A stretch of DNA of 64,000 nucleotides. Source: Mucilaginibacter gossypiicola (GTDB lineage: Bacteria; Bacteroidota; Bacteroidia; Sphingobacteriales; Sphingobacteriaceae). Below the pieces are notes generated by a model. The model made no database searches. It saw only the letters and a list, made by a program, of their open reading frames with translations, and was not told the DNA's origin. Below, one piece after another: positions 28,045 to 35,596 of the stretch. The stretch lies in NCBI RefSeq assembly GCF_900110105.1, contig NZ_FOCL01000003.1, forward strand, positions 310,001-374,000, in the 5' to 3' direction. Every line of letters starts with the position of its first letter. Position 1 is the stretch's first letter. The translations under genes and the position numbers were made by a program.

Positions 28045-28998
28045 ATGCACCGTTTTTTAGTCAAAACCGTAACATTTGCCCTGGCAGGTTGCCTGCTCGT
28101 ATTGGCAATAGCCTTAATTCCGGGCTACATGGTAAGCAGGTTTTCAAAGTTCACTATAAAAAAAGATAACACCATTGTCATCTTCGGTCATTCGCATTCT
28201 GAGTGTGCTTATGACGATACGCTTATACCCAAGCTTACCAATCTTTCCCATTCGGCCGAATCTTATTTTTACACTTTTCAAAAAGTAAAAAAATACCTAT
28301 CGCAAAACCCGCAGGTAACAACCGTTTTAATTGAGTTTTCAAATAACCAGATTGCTCCCAAAATGGATGAGTGGACCTGGGGGTACACTTATATGTCGAA
28401 CATGTTTCCGCAATACGCATCGTTTATGGGAGTATCCGATTTTAAGTTACTTGCTCAACACAATTCAAAATACTTTATGAATTGTATAGGCATAGCAGCC
28501 CGCAGCAACCTCATTAAGGCTCTTTCATTCAACTATAATTATACGGGAAAAACCGGAGGTTATTTTAAAATAGAAGGCACCAAGCCCCTGCCTTCTATTA
28601 ATCCTGCAGGCCAAAACATTAAAGCTCCGGCAAATGAAAGCACTATATCAACAACCAACATTCAATACCTGAGAAAAATAATAGATTATTGCGCCAGCAT
28701 GCACAAAAACGTCTTCCTGATCAGGAGTCCCCAGCATCCCTTATATGAATACCGAAGTAACGAGGCTGAGTTTTCATCGATCCGCCAACGTTATTTCAGC
28801 GATATAAAGTTTCTCGACTTCAATAATTTTCCGCTCAAAAACGATGAATTTGCTGATTTTGGTCATCTAAATTATAAGGGAGCTATAAAATACTCAACAT
28901 ACATAAACCAACAAATCAATAACGGGATGCTTGCCCCGCCCCCAACACATTCACTAAAATCATTTGAAAACAAGCAGTTGATAACCATTAATCACTAA
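28045..28998 (+). CDS. Membrane-anchored SGNH-like protein, partner of the MBOAT
   Basis: A 317-residue protein with an N-terminal membrane anchor (about residues 8-32) and an extracytoplasmic domain. GHSHSECAYDD near residues 48-58 takes the place of an SGNH block I (GDSH), with Ser50 as candidate nucleophile, and FADFGHLNYKGA near residue 272 corresponds to the block V DxxH. By position it should complete acyl transfer from the MBOAT to the glycan. Sequence similarity to AlgJ/AlgX is weak, so the fold call is moderate. Confidence 0.65.
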   Translation: MHRFLVKTVTFALAGCLLVLAIALIPGYMVSRFSKFTIKKDNTIVIFGHSHSECAYDDTLIPKLTNLSHSAESYFYTFQKVKKYLSQNPQVTTVLIEFSNNQIAPKMDEWTWGYTYMSNMFPQYASFMGVSDFKLLAQHNSKYFMNCIGIAARSNLIKALSFNYNYTGKTGGYFKIEGTKPLPSINPAGQNIKAPANESTISTTNIQYLRKIIDYCASMHKNVFLIRSPQHPLYEYRSNEAEFSSIRQRYFSDIKFLDFNNFPLKNDEFADFGHLNYKGAIKYSTYINQQINNGMLAPPPTHSLKSFENKQLITINH

Positions 28999-29032
28999 TA
29001 GCCAATAACAAACAACTAAACTATATTAATAT

Positions 29033-29061
29033 GCCCGGTACAATTTGCATCGGGCTTTTTT
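29033..29061 (+). terminator. Rho-independent terminator after the acyltransferase pair
   Basis: GCCCG (29033-29037) pairs with CGGGC (29051-29055), with partial pairing of the intervening bases, followed by TTTTTTG. It lies 35 bases after the SGNH-like gene. Confidence 0.75.
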
Positions 29062-29215
29062 GTACCCAAACTATTATTACAGACAACATTGATTCTCATT
29101 TGCTGCTTTCGTCGCCTTTATCGGAAGCAAATCAGTAGGTTAATTCGTAATATTCGGTTGCAAGTTTTAATTTTAGACGTATCCTAAATAATCACCCCCA
29201 TAAAATCAAACCAAA

Positions 29216-30337
29216 ATGAGGCTAATTAAAATATACAATCGCCCCTGGCTGTTGGGTATATTACTTTGCACAATTTGGAGTGCAAACCCAACCATAGCCC
29301 AAATACCAATCCGGGATCCGCATACCCCCGGGTATGTTGCAGCTACGGAACTGCCCGACGGAACCAATCCATCGCCAAATTCAATTGGCAACTTTATAAT
29401 CGGGCCCACACATACCCCCTCGCCCGAATCAATGGTACAAACCAACGTTCCGCAGGGTACAATATACCGGTTTACCATTAATTCTAAGGAAAGCAAAATT
29501 TATCCCGGCATTGCCAGGGAAGCAAATACATTTGGAACACCAGATCCCGCTAATCCGGTCAAGCTCATCGTTACAACAAGTCACCCAGCCCCCTATACCC
29601 GCCAGGTAGCGGTATATGTTCCTAAACAATATGTCGCCGGCACCGAGGCGCCATTCATCATTGGCACTGATGGCCCGGACGATTTGCTCTTTACTGTCTT
29701 AAACAATCTTATCGCTGAAGGAAAAGTGCCACCTATGATTGCCATATCAATCGGTAACGGTGGCGGCGATGCACAAGGTAGCCAACGGGGGCTTGAATAT
29801 GATACCATGAACGGCAGGTATGCAGAATTTGTAGAAAATGAGGTACTACCGCTTGTGGAAAACAAATGCCAGGTAAAACTAACAAAAGACCCCGATGGCC
29901 GCGCTACCATGGGTGGCAGCTCTGGCGGATCATGCGCTTTGATCATGGCCTGGTTCCATCAGGAGTGGTATCACCGGGTGCTCACCTATTCGGGCACCTA
30001 TATCAACCAGCAATGGCCCTATAATCCCGAAACACCACACGGCGCCTGGGAGTTTCATCAACACCTGATTGCCAGAAGCCGGCCAAAACCATTAAGGATC
30101 TGGCTGGAAGTGGGCGACCAGGACCTTCTTAACCCAAACATTATGCGCGACGGCATGCATGATTGGGTGCTTGCAAACGAAAATATGGCTAAAGAGCTTG
30201 CCGCAAAAAGCTATCAATACCAGTTTGTTTTTGCCCGAAACGCCCACCATGTAGACAATAACGTTAAAAAGCAAACGCTCCCGGAAGCATTAGAATGGCT
30301 TTGGAGAGATTATCACTCGGTACACGCGGCAAAATGA
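29216..30337 (+). CDS. Secreted esterase of the enterochelin-esterase-like (Fes/EstA) alpha/beta hydrolase type
   Basis: A 373-residue protein with a signal peptide ending near NPTIAQ (residue 29). The catalytic domain has the nucleophile serine in GGSSGGS (about residue 238), a candidate acid in EVGDQDLLNPN, and a histidine in ARNAHHVD. The N-terminal part (residues 30-125) looks like the beta-rich domain often found ahead of this esterase type in Bacteroidota. Related proteins deacetylate or deferuloylate plant glycans or hydrolyse siderophore esters; the substrate is not visible. It is a single-gene unit between two terminators. Confidence 0.88.
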   Translation: MRLIKIYNRPWLLGILLCTIWSANPTIAQIPIRDPHTPGYVAATELPDGTNPSPNSIGNFIIGPTHTPSPESMVQTNVPQGTIYRFTINSKESKIYPGIAREANTFGTPDPANPVKLIVTTSHPAPYTRQVAVYVPKQYVAGTEAPFIIGTDGPDDLLFTVLNNLIAEGKVPPMIAISIGNGGGDAQGSQRGLEYDTMNGRYAEFVENEVLPLVENKCQVKLTKDPDGRATMGGSSGGSCALIMAWFHQEWYHRVLTYSGTYINQQWPYNPETPHGAWEFHQHLIARSRPKPLRIWLEVGDQDLLNPNIMRDGMHDWVLANENMAKELAAKSYQYQFVFARNAHHVDNNVKKQTLPEALEWLWRDYHSVHAAK

Positions 30338-30372
30338 TGAGTCCCGGATAAATTGAGATGAGCCAAAACAAA

Positions 30373-30404
30373 AAAGCCCTGACTTTCGTCAAGGCTTTTT
30401 ATTT
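30373..30404. terminator. Bidirectional terminator between esterase and tRNA-Pro copy 1
   Basis: AAGCC-C-TGAC pairs with GTCA-A-GGCTT (30374-30383 and 30388-30397) with one internal mismatch, and has A-runs before and T-runs after. It can end the esterase transcript (+) and the tRNA transcript (-). Confidence 0.8.
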
Positions 30405-30413
30405 TACCGGTAG

Positions 30414-30487
30414 TCGGGATGGCAGGATTCGAACCTGCGGCCTCCACATCCCAAATGTGGCGCGATACCGGGCTACGCTACATCCCG
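30414..30487 (-). tRNA. tRNA-Pro (anticodon TGG), copy 1
   Basis: On the minus strand a complete cloverleaf can be folded: acceptor CGGGATG/CATCCCG, D-arm with GCCCGGTATCGC, anticodon stem CCACA/TGTGG with loop TTTGGGA (anticodon TGG), and T-arm GCAGG-TTCGAAT-CCTGC. The discriminator is A and CCA is not encoded. It is identical to the copy at 30584-30657. Confidence 0.97.
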
Positions 30488-30530
30488 TTTGGCTTTCGCC
30501 GGGTATTATGATTCTTCCAATCAGAAAATA

Positions 30531-30562
30531 AAACCCTCTAAACTTTCAATTTAGAGGGTTTT
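30531..30562 (-). terminator. Terminator between the two tRNA-Pro genes
   Basis: AAACCCTCTAAA (30531-30542) pairs perfectly over 12 bases with TTTAGAGGGTTT (30550-30561), with a 7-base loop. On the minus strand it is followed by a T-rich run, so it should end transcription of the tRNA copy at 30584-30657. Confidence 0.8.
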
Positions 30563-30583
30563 TGACACTTGGTATCGCTTTTG

Positions 30584-30657
30584 TCGGGATGGCAGGATTC
30601 GAACCTGCGGCCTCCACATCCCAAATGTGGCGCGATACCGGGCTACGCTACATCCCG
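30584..30657 (-). tRNA. tRNA-Pro (anticodon TGG), copy 2
   Basis: The same 74-base sequence as the copy at 30414-30487, with identical cloverleaf and TGG anticodon. It has a good Bacteroidota-type promoter immediately upstream on the minus strand (30677-30706). The 96 bases between the two genes are unrelated to the tRNA and contain a terminator. Confidence 0.97.
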
Positions 30658-31049
30658 TCTTCCCTGATTGGGTGTGCAAAAGTAGGATTTTAAATCAAGT
30701 TGCAAAATTTTTTTTTAAAGATTTTTCACATCAGTATATAATTTACTCATTAACAAAATATTGCCTTAAAATAAACTCTTCATGATTTTTCAAGGCATAC
30801 TGAAAGTCCTCTTTTCATCATATAATTTACTACGAATTTAAATTGATCGTCATTGTTACAACCAAAAAGCTTTATGGTTTTTAGGCTCTATTTAAGGATG
30901 ACTCAGGCAATCGGTTTTCATTGGGCAAAAGGAAAAGCTAAGACTTTATTTTTCACAATGGCGCAAAACCACCCCAATTATGGCACAAACGACAAGGTGT
31001 AATTTTTGATTTTGCGTGGAGATTTGTATAAACCAATCTTTAAAACGTC
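30658..31049. other. 392-base intergenic region
   Basis: Apart from the tRNA promoter at its left end, I see only AT-rich sequence and no supported gene. The right end must contain the promoter of the DinB gene, but no clear consensus box is visible. Confidence 0.5.
30677..30706 (-). promoter_or_regulatory. Bacteroidota-type promoter for tRNA-Pro
   Basis: Read on the minus strand, TTTG (30703-30706), an 18-base spacer and TACTTTTG (30677-30684) match the Bacteroidota consensus TTTG / TAnnTTTG. The tRNA 5' end is about 20 bases downstream of the -7 box. Confidence 0.7.
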
Positions 31050-31583
31050 ATGGAAAATCAAACCACCACCCATCAAACCGATGCCCGTATCAATTTACTG
31101 ACAGTATTTGAAAATACTGCCGGTAACCTGTTATCAACTATTGCACTATTTAATGAGCAGCAAATAAATATATCCTTATCCGCCGATAGCTGGTCTGCAG
31201 GACAGATTGCCGAACACATTTTTAAATCAGATTCACAACTTGTTCCGGTACTTAACGGAGGCGCAAAACCTGCAGAAAGAAACCCCGCAGAAAAGGTAAA
31301 AATGATTAAAGACCTGTTTCTTGATTTTGAGGCAAAATTCAAATCAGCACCGGAGATATGCCCGTCAGATGGGCCACATCAAAAACACCAGATTGTCGAA
31401 TTATTGCAAACTGCGATCTCCGAGGTTAGGGATGTAATTAACTCCCAAGATCTTTACGCGATTAGCACCGACCTGGTAGTGCCCTTTTTTGGTGAACTTA
31501 CCCGATTGGAGTGGCTGTACCTTATTTGCTATCATACCCAGAAACACATTCATCAGTTAAAAAACATCAGGCAGTCTTTGTGA
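31050..31583 (+). CDS. DinB-family (DinB_2-like) protein
   Basis: A 177-residue all-helical protein. The start region NLLSTIALFNEQQ, the SWSAGQIAEHIFKSD segment with a metal-ligand histidine, and the C-terminal TRLEWLYLICYHTQKHIHQL with further histidines fit the four-helix DinB/YfiT-like metal-dependent fold. Members act as thiol-dependent S-transferases or are uncharacterised. The last 27 bases overlap the 3' end of the MFS gene on the other strand. Confidence 0.85.
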   Translation: MENQTTTHQTDARINLLTVFENTAGNLLSTIALFNEQQINISLSADSWSAGQIAEHIFKSDSQLVPVLNGGAKPAERNPAEKVKMIKDLFLDFEAKFKSAPEICPSDGPHQKHQIVELLQTAISEVRDVINSQDLYAISTDLVVPFFGELTRLEWLYLICYHTQKHIHQLKNIRQSL

Positions 31584-32969
31584 TTCACTTAATGCCATGT
31601 GCGTGTTTTTGGCAGTTGAGTTCACAAGATAAATAATCAACCATAACAAACCTATCAAAGCATAGCCACTCAGGATAATAAGTGATAAAGCACTTACCGA
31701 TGCCTCGTGCTTACCGCTTTGCATAAACAGCGTGAGTATAGATAAGCCAACACCGGCACCTAAAAAGTAAGTTGTAGTACCAAGACTTGAAGCCAAGCCG
31801 TAGTGCTGCTTGGGGATATTTTTTACAGCCAGTACCGATAAGCTTGTAAAACAGATGGTCATGCCCAGGCCGGATATAAATGCGGCGGATAATAGCAGTA
31901 AAAGAAGCGAATGGCCTGCAAACACCGCACAAATTAAAACCAGCCCACCGGTTAACATGCAGCTCATGCCCAGCAATCCGGTTTGTTCGGTTGTTAAGCG
32001 CTTCATGATACCCGGTAGCATAAACTTAGCTACAATGGCCGATAACAAGCTAAACGGAACAAGCAACAACCCGGCTTTTGCCGCGCTATAATGCATATCC
32101 TTTTGCAGCAACTGGGATATTATAAACAAGTATCCGGTAAAAAAAGCACCCAGTAAAATAAATACGCCATTTGCAGTGATGACCGATGGCGCTTTAAAGA
32201 CCGACAGATCAATGAGTGGATTTGCACGACGGGTTAAACGTACATATAACAGCCTCGTGCAAACTATAACCCCAACGGCACATAGCAAAATTACAGATCG
32301 TTGTTGTTGGATATCTGCAAGTTGATGTACACCGTAACTAAGCATCAACAAGCTCATCACCAATAAAACGCCCGAAAACAAATCGGGAGTTGATTGCTTT
32401 TGTTCAGGCGCATCGTTAGCAAGGTAAACCCAACCTACAACGACTACAATGGCAAGCACTGGCACATTGATCAGAAACACCCAATGCCAGCCCATATAAG
32501 TACTAATGATTCCGCCTGCCGACAGGCCAATGCCCGAACCAACTGCCGCAAACGAACTGAAGATCCCTATTGCTTTGCTCCGCTCCCGCTCTTCGGTAAA
32601 AGTATGCGTTATGATAGAAAAGGCCGAAGGCATAATCAGCGCTGCTGCCAGGCCTTGTATTGCCCTCGATAAACTAAGAAACGCGAAAGTGCCGGCCAAT
32701 CCTGCACTCAGCGAGGTTAACAGAAATAATGCAGCACCGGCAATAAAGATCTTCTTTGGCCCCATAACATCCGACAGCTTACCACCAATGATGAGGAACC
32801 CGCCATATAACAATACATAAAGTGTTTGCAGCCATTGAACCTGGTCGTTACTTACCATAAACTGCCTTTGAATTGCCGGAATAGTGAGGTTAATAATGGC
32901 GATATCCAGTGCCTCCACAAATATGGCCAAAGAGGCTATCATGAGGATATTGTTCTTTTTCAATGACAT
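31557..32969 (-). CDS. MFS drug transporter, DHA2 (EmrB/QacA-like, 14-helix)
   Basis: A 470-residue polytopic membrane protein. Typical features are LDIAIINLTIPAIQ in helix 1, LYVLLYGGFLIIGGKLSDVMGPKK (the motif A loop GKLSDVMGPKK) and a long series of helices consistent with 14. The family exports toxic compounds using the proton gradient. It is divergent from an Lrp-type regulator gene 125 bases away, which probably controls it. Its 3' end overlaps the DinB gene by 27 bases on the opposite strand. Confidence 0.92.
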   Translation of the reverse strand: MSLKKNNILMIASLAIFVEALDIAIINLTIPAIQRQFMVSNDQVQWLQTLYVLLYGGFLIIGGKLSDVMGPKKIFIAGAALFLLTSLSAGLAGTFAFLSLSRAIQGLAAALIMPSAFSIITHTFTEERERSKAIGIFSSFAAVGSGIGLSAGGIISTYMGWHWVFLINVPVLAIVVVVGWVYLANDAPEQKQSTPDLFSGVLLVMSLLMLSYGVHQLADIQQQRSVILLCAVGVIVCTRLLYVRLTRRANPLIDLSVFKAPSVITANGVFILLGAFFTGYLFIISQLLQKDMHYSAAKAGLLLVPFSLLSAIVAKFMLPGIMKRLTTEQTGLLGMSCMLTGGLVLICAVFAGHSLLLLLLSAAFISGLGMTICFTSLSVLAVKNIPKQHYGLASSLGTTTYFLGAGVGLSILTLFMQSGKHEASVSALSLIILSGYALIGLLWLIIYLVNSTAKNTHMALSESQRLPDVF

Positions 32970-32989
32970 AATCTTAAATTTTGTCCTTT

Positions 32990-33022
32990 CAAAATTATGT
33001 TAATAGAAATTAATAACAATAT
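32990..33022 (-). promoter_or_regulatory. Putative promoter of the MFS gene
   Basis: Read on the minus strand, TATTG (33018-33022), a 20-base spacer and TAATTTTG (32990-32997) fit the Bacteroidota -33/-7 pattern. The MFS start codon is 21 bases downstream of the -7 box. The rest of the 125-base divergent region is very AT-rich and is the likely Lrp-type operator. Confidence 0.5.
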
Positions 33023-33094
33023 TTATTATAATTTTAGAACATAATATCAATTTAATCAAAATCAAAAGAACAAACATCCAATCAACATAGCAAC

Positions 33095-33583
33095 ATGGCA
33101 CTTCAAACAGAACAAGAAAAAACGATTATCCAGCTTGATGAAAAGGATTACGAAATATTACGGCTGGTTGAACGGAACGCCAAGCTTACCGTTAGGGAAA
33201 TTGCTGTTAAAATAAACCTGAGCCCAACGCCTACGCACGAGCGCCTTAAACGCCTCGAAAAAGCAGGGGTTATTAAAAACTATACCGCCATTTTAGATAA
33301 ACGCATGCTCAATAAACGCATTATGGTTATTTGCATGGTAACCCTGCGCGAACACAGCCGTAAAGCAGGCGCCGATTTTATTAATGCCGTACTGGAGTTT
33401 GATGAGGTGATTGAATGTTACAACATATCGGGCGATTTTGATTTTATGCTCAAAATTGTTTCCGAAAGCATGGACAGCTACCATTACTTTTTTGTAAATA
33501 AACTAAGCGAGGTAAAAGGAATAGGCCATTCCAAAAGCACATTTGTAATGGATATCATCAAAGAAACCAATCATTTACTTTAA
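33095..33583 (+). CDS. Lrp/AsnC-family transcriptional regulator
   Basis: A 162-residue protein. The N-terminal winged HTH has LDEKDYEILRLVERNAK and NLSPTPTHERLKRLEKAGVI, and the C-terminal RAM domain has ECYNISGDFDFMLKIVSE with the usual GxxDF core. The family binds amino acids or related small molecules and acts on adjacent genes. It is divergent from the MFS exporter, suggesting that it controls that exporter and itself. A 13-residue N-terminal extension precedes the usual start of the HTH; an internal alternative start is not obvious. Confidence 0.93.
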   Translation: MALQTEQEKTIIQLDEKDYEILRLVERNAKLTVREIAVKINLSPTPTHERLKRLEKAGVIKNYTAILDKRMLNKRIMVICMVTLREHSRKAGADFINAVLEFDEVIECYNISGDFDFMLKIVSESMDSYHYFFVNKLSEVKGIGHSKSTFVMDIIKETNHLL

Positions 33584-33760
33584 GCACAAAACAATAGTAA
33601 GGCTCCCAATCCGTTTATATGTCCGGATAATTAATCGGTTCAATGTCCTGTTTTATCGATTCATTAACCCGGCTTATTAAATTGTTATCCTAACTTTAAT
33701 GCCAACTAAAACTGTTATTTTATCGTATTTATTACCAACCGGGTTTTACAACGGCCATAT

Positions 33761-34852
33761 ATGACTACAAAACATTTACTGTTCACATCCAAAATTATTG
33801 GTTGCTTTTTAATAACTGTTGCTTTTTTTTCCTGTAAAAAAGAGAAATCAACACCTCAAACACAAATAACCCCTGTTACGCTTGGTTTATATGAATATGT
33901 AAGCGGCATAAACAAACGGATTTTTTTGCCAATTACACAGGTGGGTACAAAATCTGTAACTTATTATAGTGTATTTGATACCGGTTCATCGGGCATGACG
34001 CTTGATGCCACAGATATCCTGCCGGCATCAATGATCACATCGTCGGGTATCCAGGTTACCGGAGATTCGGTTGTTGTAAACGGCATTACCGTAACCAGCA
34101 CCAAGGGAACGATAAGCTTCGGCGACCAGCTTAGCTCTACCAAAGAATATGGTAATTTGGCCTATGCCAACATCACTATAGGCGATGCTCAGGGCAACCT
34201 TGCATTAAAAAGAGTTCCGTTCTTTTTGTATTATAAAATAATTGACGAAACCGGCGCCAAATTACCGGCTCATGCCAGCGATGTTTTTGGCGTTGGGCCG
34301 GGTACAAGTTATGTAACCAGCTTAATTCAAAGCCCGTTAAGAGCTTTTGACACTGGCACCAGTCTTACAAGTGGATTTAAACTGGCTACATTAAACAAAA
34401 GCATGTTCTCAACCAGCGGCACCTATGTAACCAACCTGTTAACCATCGGCTTAAACAACAGCGACTTGTCCTCGTCTGGATTTATCATGCACCCGCTCAG
34501 TTATTCAAGCAGCGGGGGGTACTCGGCCAATATACCGGCAACTATTGAATATAATGGGAATACAATTTCCGGACAGATCCTATTTGATACCGGAACCCCG
34601 TCAACGACCGTTATTGAAGACAGGCTGGCAACCACCTCTGTAGGCGACCTCCCTGCAAACTCAACAGTAACAATAACTACCAATAAGGGCTTCGTTTACA
34701 CGTATACAACATCAAGTACCGGAAACCTTACAGAAGTGCAAAACCCCAATAACACCGGCGACTACCGCACCATTTTCAGCCTCGATTTTTTCCTCAGCAA
34801 CGAATACTTAACCGATTACAGCAATCACCAAATCGGGTTAAAAAATAATTAA
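33761..34852 (+). CDS. Lipoprotein with pepsin-like (A1) aspartic protease motifs
   Basis: A 363-residue predicted lipoprotein (signal ending FFSCKKEK, Cys25). The segment YYSVFDTGSSGMTL (Asp73) closely resembles the first active-site motif of pepsin, and GQILFDTGTPSTTVI (Asp276) resembles the second. ASDVFGVGPG falls where pepsin has DGILGLA, and FFLSNEYLTDYSNHQIGL matches the C-terminal pepsin segment FIRQYYTVFDRANNKVGL. A further DTGTS occurs at Asp197. The flap tyrosine is not obvious (SFGDQ where pepsin has TYGTG). If active it would be a bilobal aspartic protease on the cell surface or in the periplasm; it could also be a non-catalytic relative. It is convergent with the LytTR regulator gene. 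Confidence 0.7.
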   Translation: MTTKHLLFTSKIIGCFLITVAFFSCKKEKSTPQTQITPVTLGLYEYVSGINKRIFLPITQVGTKSVTYYSVFDTGSSGMTLDATDILPASMITSSGIQVTGDSVVVNGITVTSTKGTISFGDQLSSTKEYGNLAYANITIGDAQGNLALKRVPFFLYYKIIDETGAKLPAHASDVFGVGPGTSYVTSLIQSPLRAFDTGTSLTSGFKLATLNKSMFSTSGTYVTNLLTIGLNNSDLSSSGFIMHPLSYSSSGGYSANIPATIEYNGNTISGQILFDTGTPSTTVIEDRLATTSVGDLPANSTVTITTNKGFVYTYTTSSTGNLTEVQNPNNTGDYRTIFSLDFFLSNEYLTDYSNHQIGLKNN

Positions 34853-34866
34853 TGCTTTAATATGAT

Positions 34867-34905
34867 AAGGGCAGGCATTTTACCTCTTAAAAAGCCTGCC
34901 CTTTA
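34867..34905. terminator. Bidirectional terminator overlapping the LytTR regulator stop
   Basis: AAGGGCAGGC (34867-34876) pairs with GCCTGCCCTT (34894-34903). It lies between the convergent pepsin-like and LytTR genes; the regulator's stop codon (34880-34882) falls in the loop and its last codons form one arm. Confidence 0.75.
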
Positions 34906-35596
34906 AAAGCCTATCCATTACATCGTCATGAAAGCTCAAGCCTATATTGATTTTGGCACCATTAATATTGAGCATGTTCCCTTCAATGTTATTGATCATA
35001 TCTGTATTAACAACGTAGCTTTTATGTACCTGCATAAATTTATCGGCAGGTAATTTTTCTTGCAAGCCTTTAATGGTAAGGTAAACGATTAGCTTTTTAT
35101 GAACAGTATATAGCGTAACGTAATTGGCCATAGCTTCAATGTAAACCAGCTCATCATACAGCACCCTTTCAATTTTGCCGTCGCATTTAACATAAAAATG
35201 GTCTGCTTCGTTTTTTTCGGGCGCTACCTTTTCCCTCAATGTTTTTAACTCCAGTGCTTTTTGCGATGCTTTCAGAAAGCGCTCGAGCGAAAACGGTTTT
35301 ACAAGATAATCAACTACCGCCATCTCAAACCCCTCAAGCGCATATTCCCCATAAGCCGTTGTCATGATCACCATTGGCAACGTTACTGTAGAGCGAAGGA
35401 ATTGAAAACCATTCATCTTAGGCATATTAACATCAAGAAATATAAGATCGATATCCAGCTTATTGATTAGGCCTATAGCTTTTAATGGGTTTTCGGCAGT
35501 GCCTGATAATACTAAAAAGTCGGTTTCTTCAATATACTCCTGCAACAGCTTTCGCGCTATGGGCTCATCATCTATAATAAGGCACTTAAGTATCAT
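34880..35596 (-). CDS. LytTR-family response regulator
   Basis: A 238-residue protein. The receiver domain has acidic residues in IIDDEP, the phospho-acceptor Asp55 in LIFLDVNMPKMNG, and the conserved Lys in DYLVKPFS. The C-terminal LytTR DNA-binding domain contains ELVYIEAMANYVTLYT and FMQVHKSYVVN. These regulators bind direct repeats upstream of their targets. It is translationally coupled (4-base overlap) to the sensor kinase gene upstream on the minus strand. Confidence 0.95.
   Translation of the reverse strand: MILKCLIIDDEPIARKLLQEYIEETDFLVLSGTAENPLKAIGLINKLDIDLIFLDVNMPKMNGFQFLRSTVTLPMVIMTTAYGEYALEGFEMAVVDYLVKPFSLERFLKASQKALELKTLREKVAPEKNEADHFYVKCDGKIERVLYDELVYIEAMANYVTLYTVHKKLIVYLTIKGLQEKLPADKFMQVHKSYVVNTDMINNIEGNMLNINGAKINIGLSFHDDVMDRLLKGRLFKR

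Noticed and set aside
30414..30657. Tandem tRNA repeats as a phage or island attachment site
   Set aside because: No integrase or foreign genes flank them; duplication of a tRNA gene is enough to explain the repeat.
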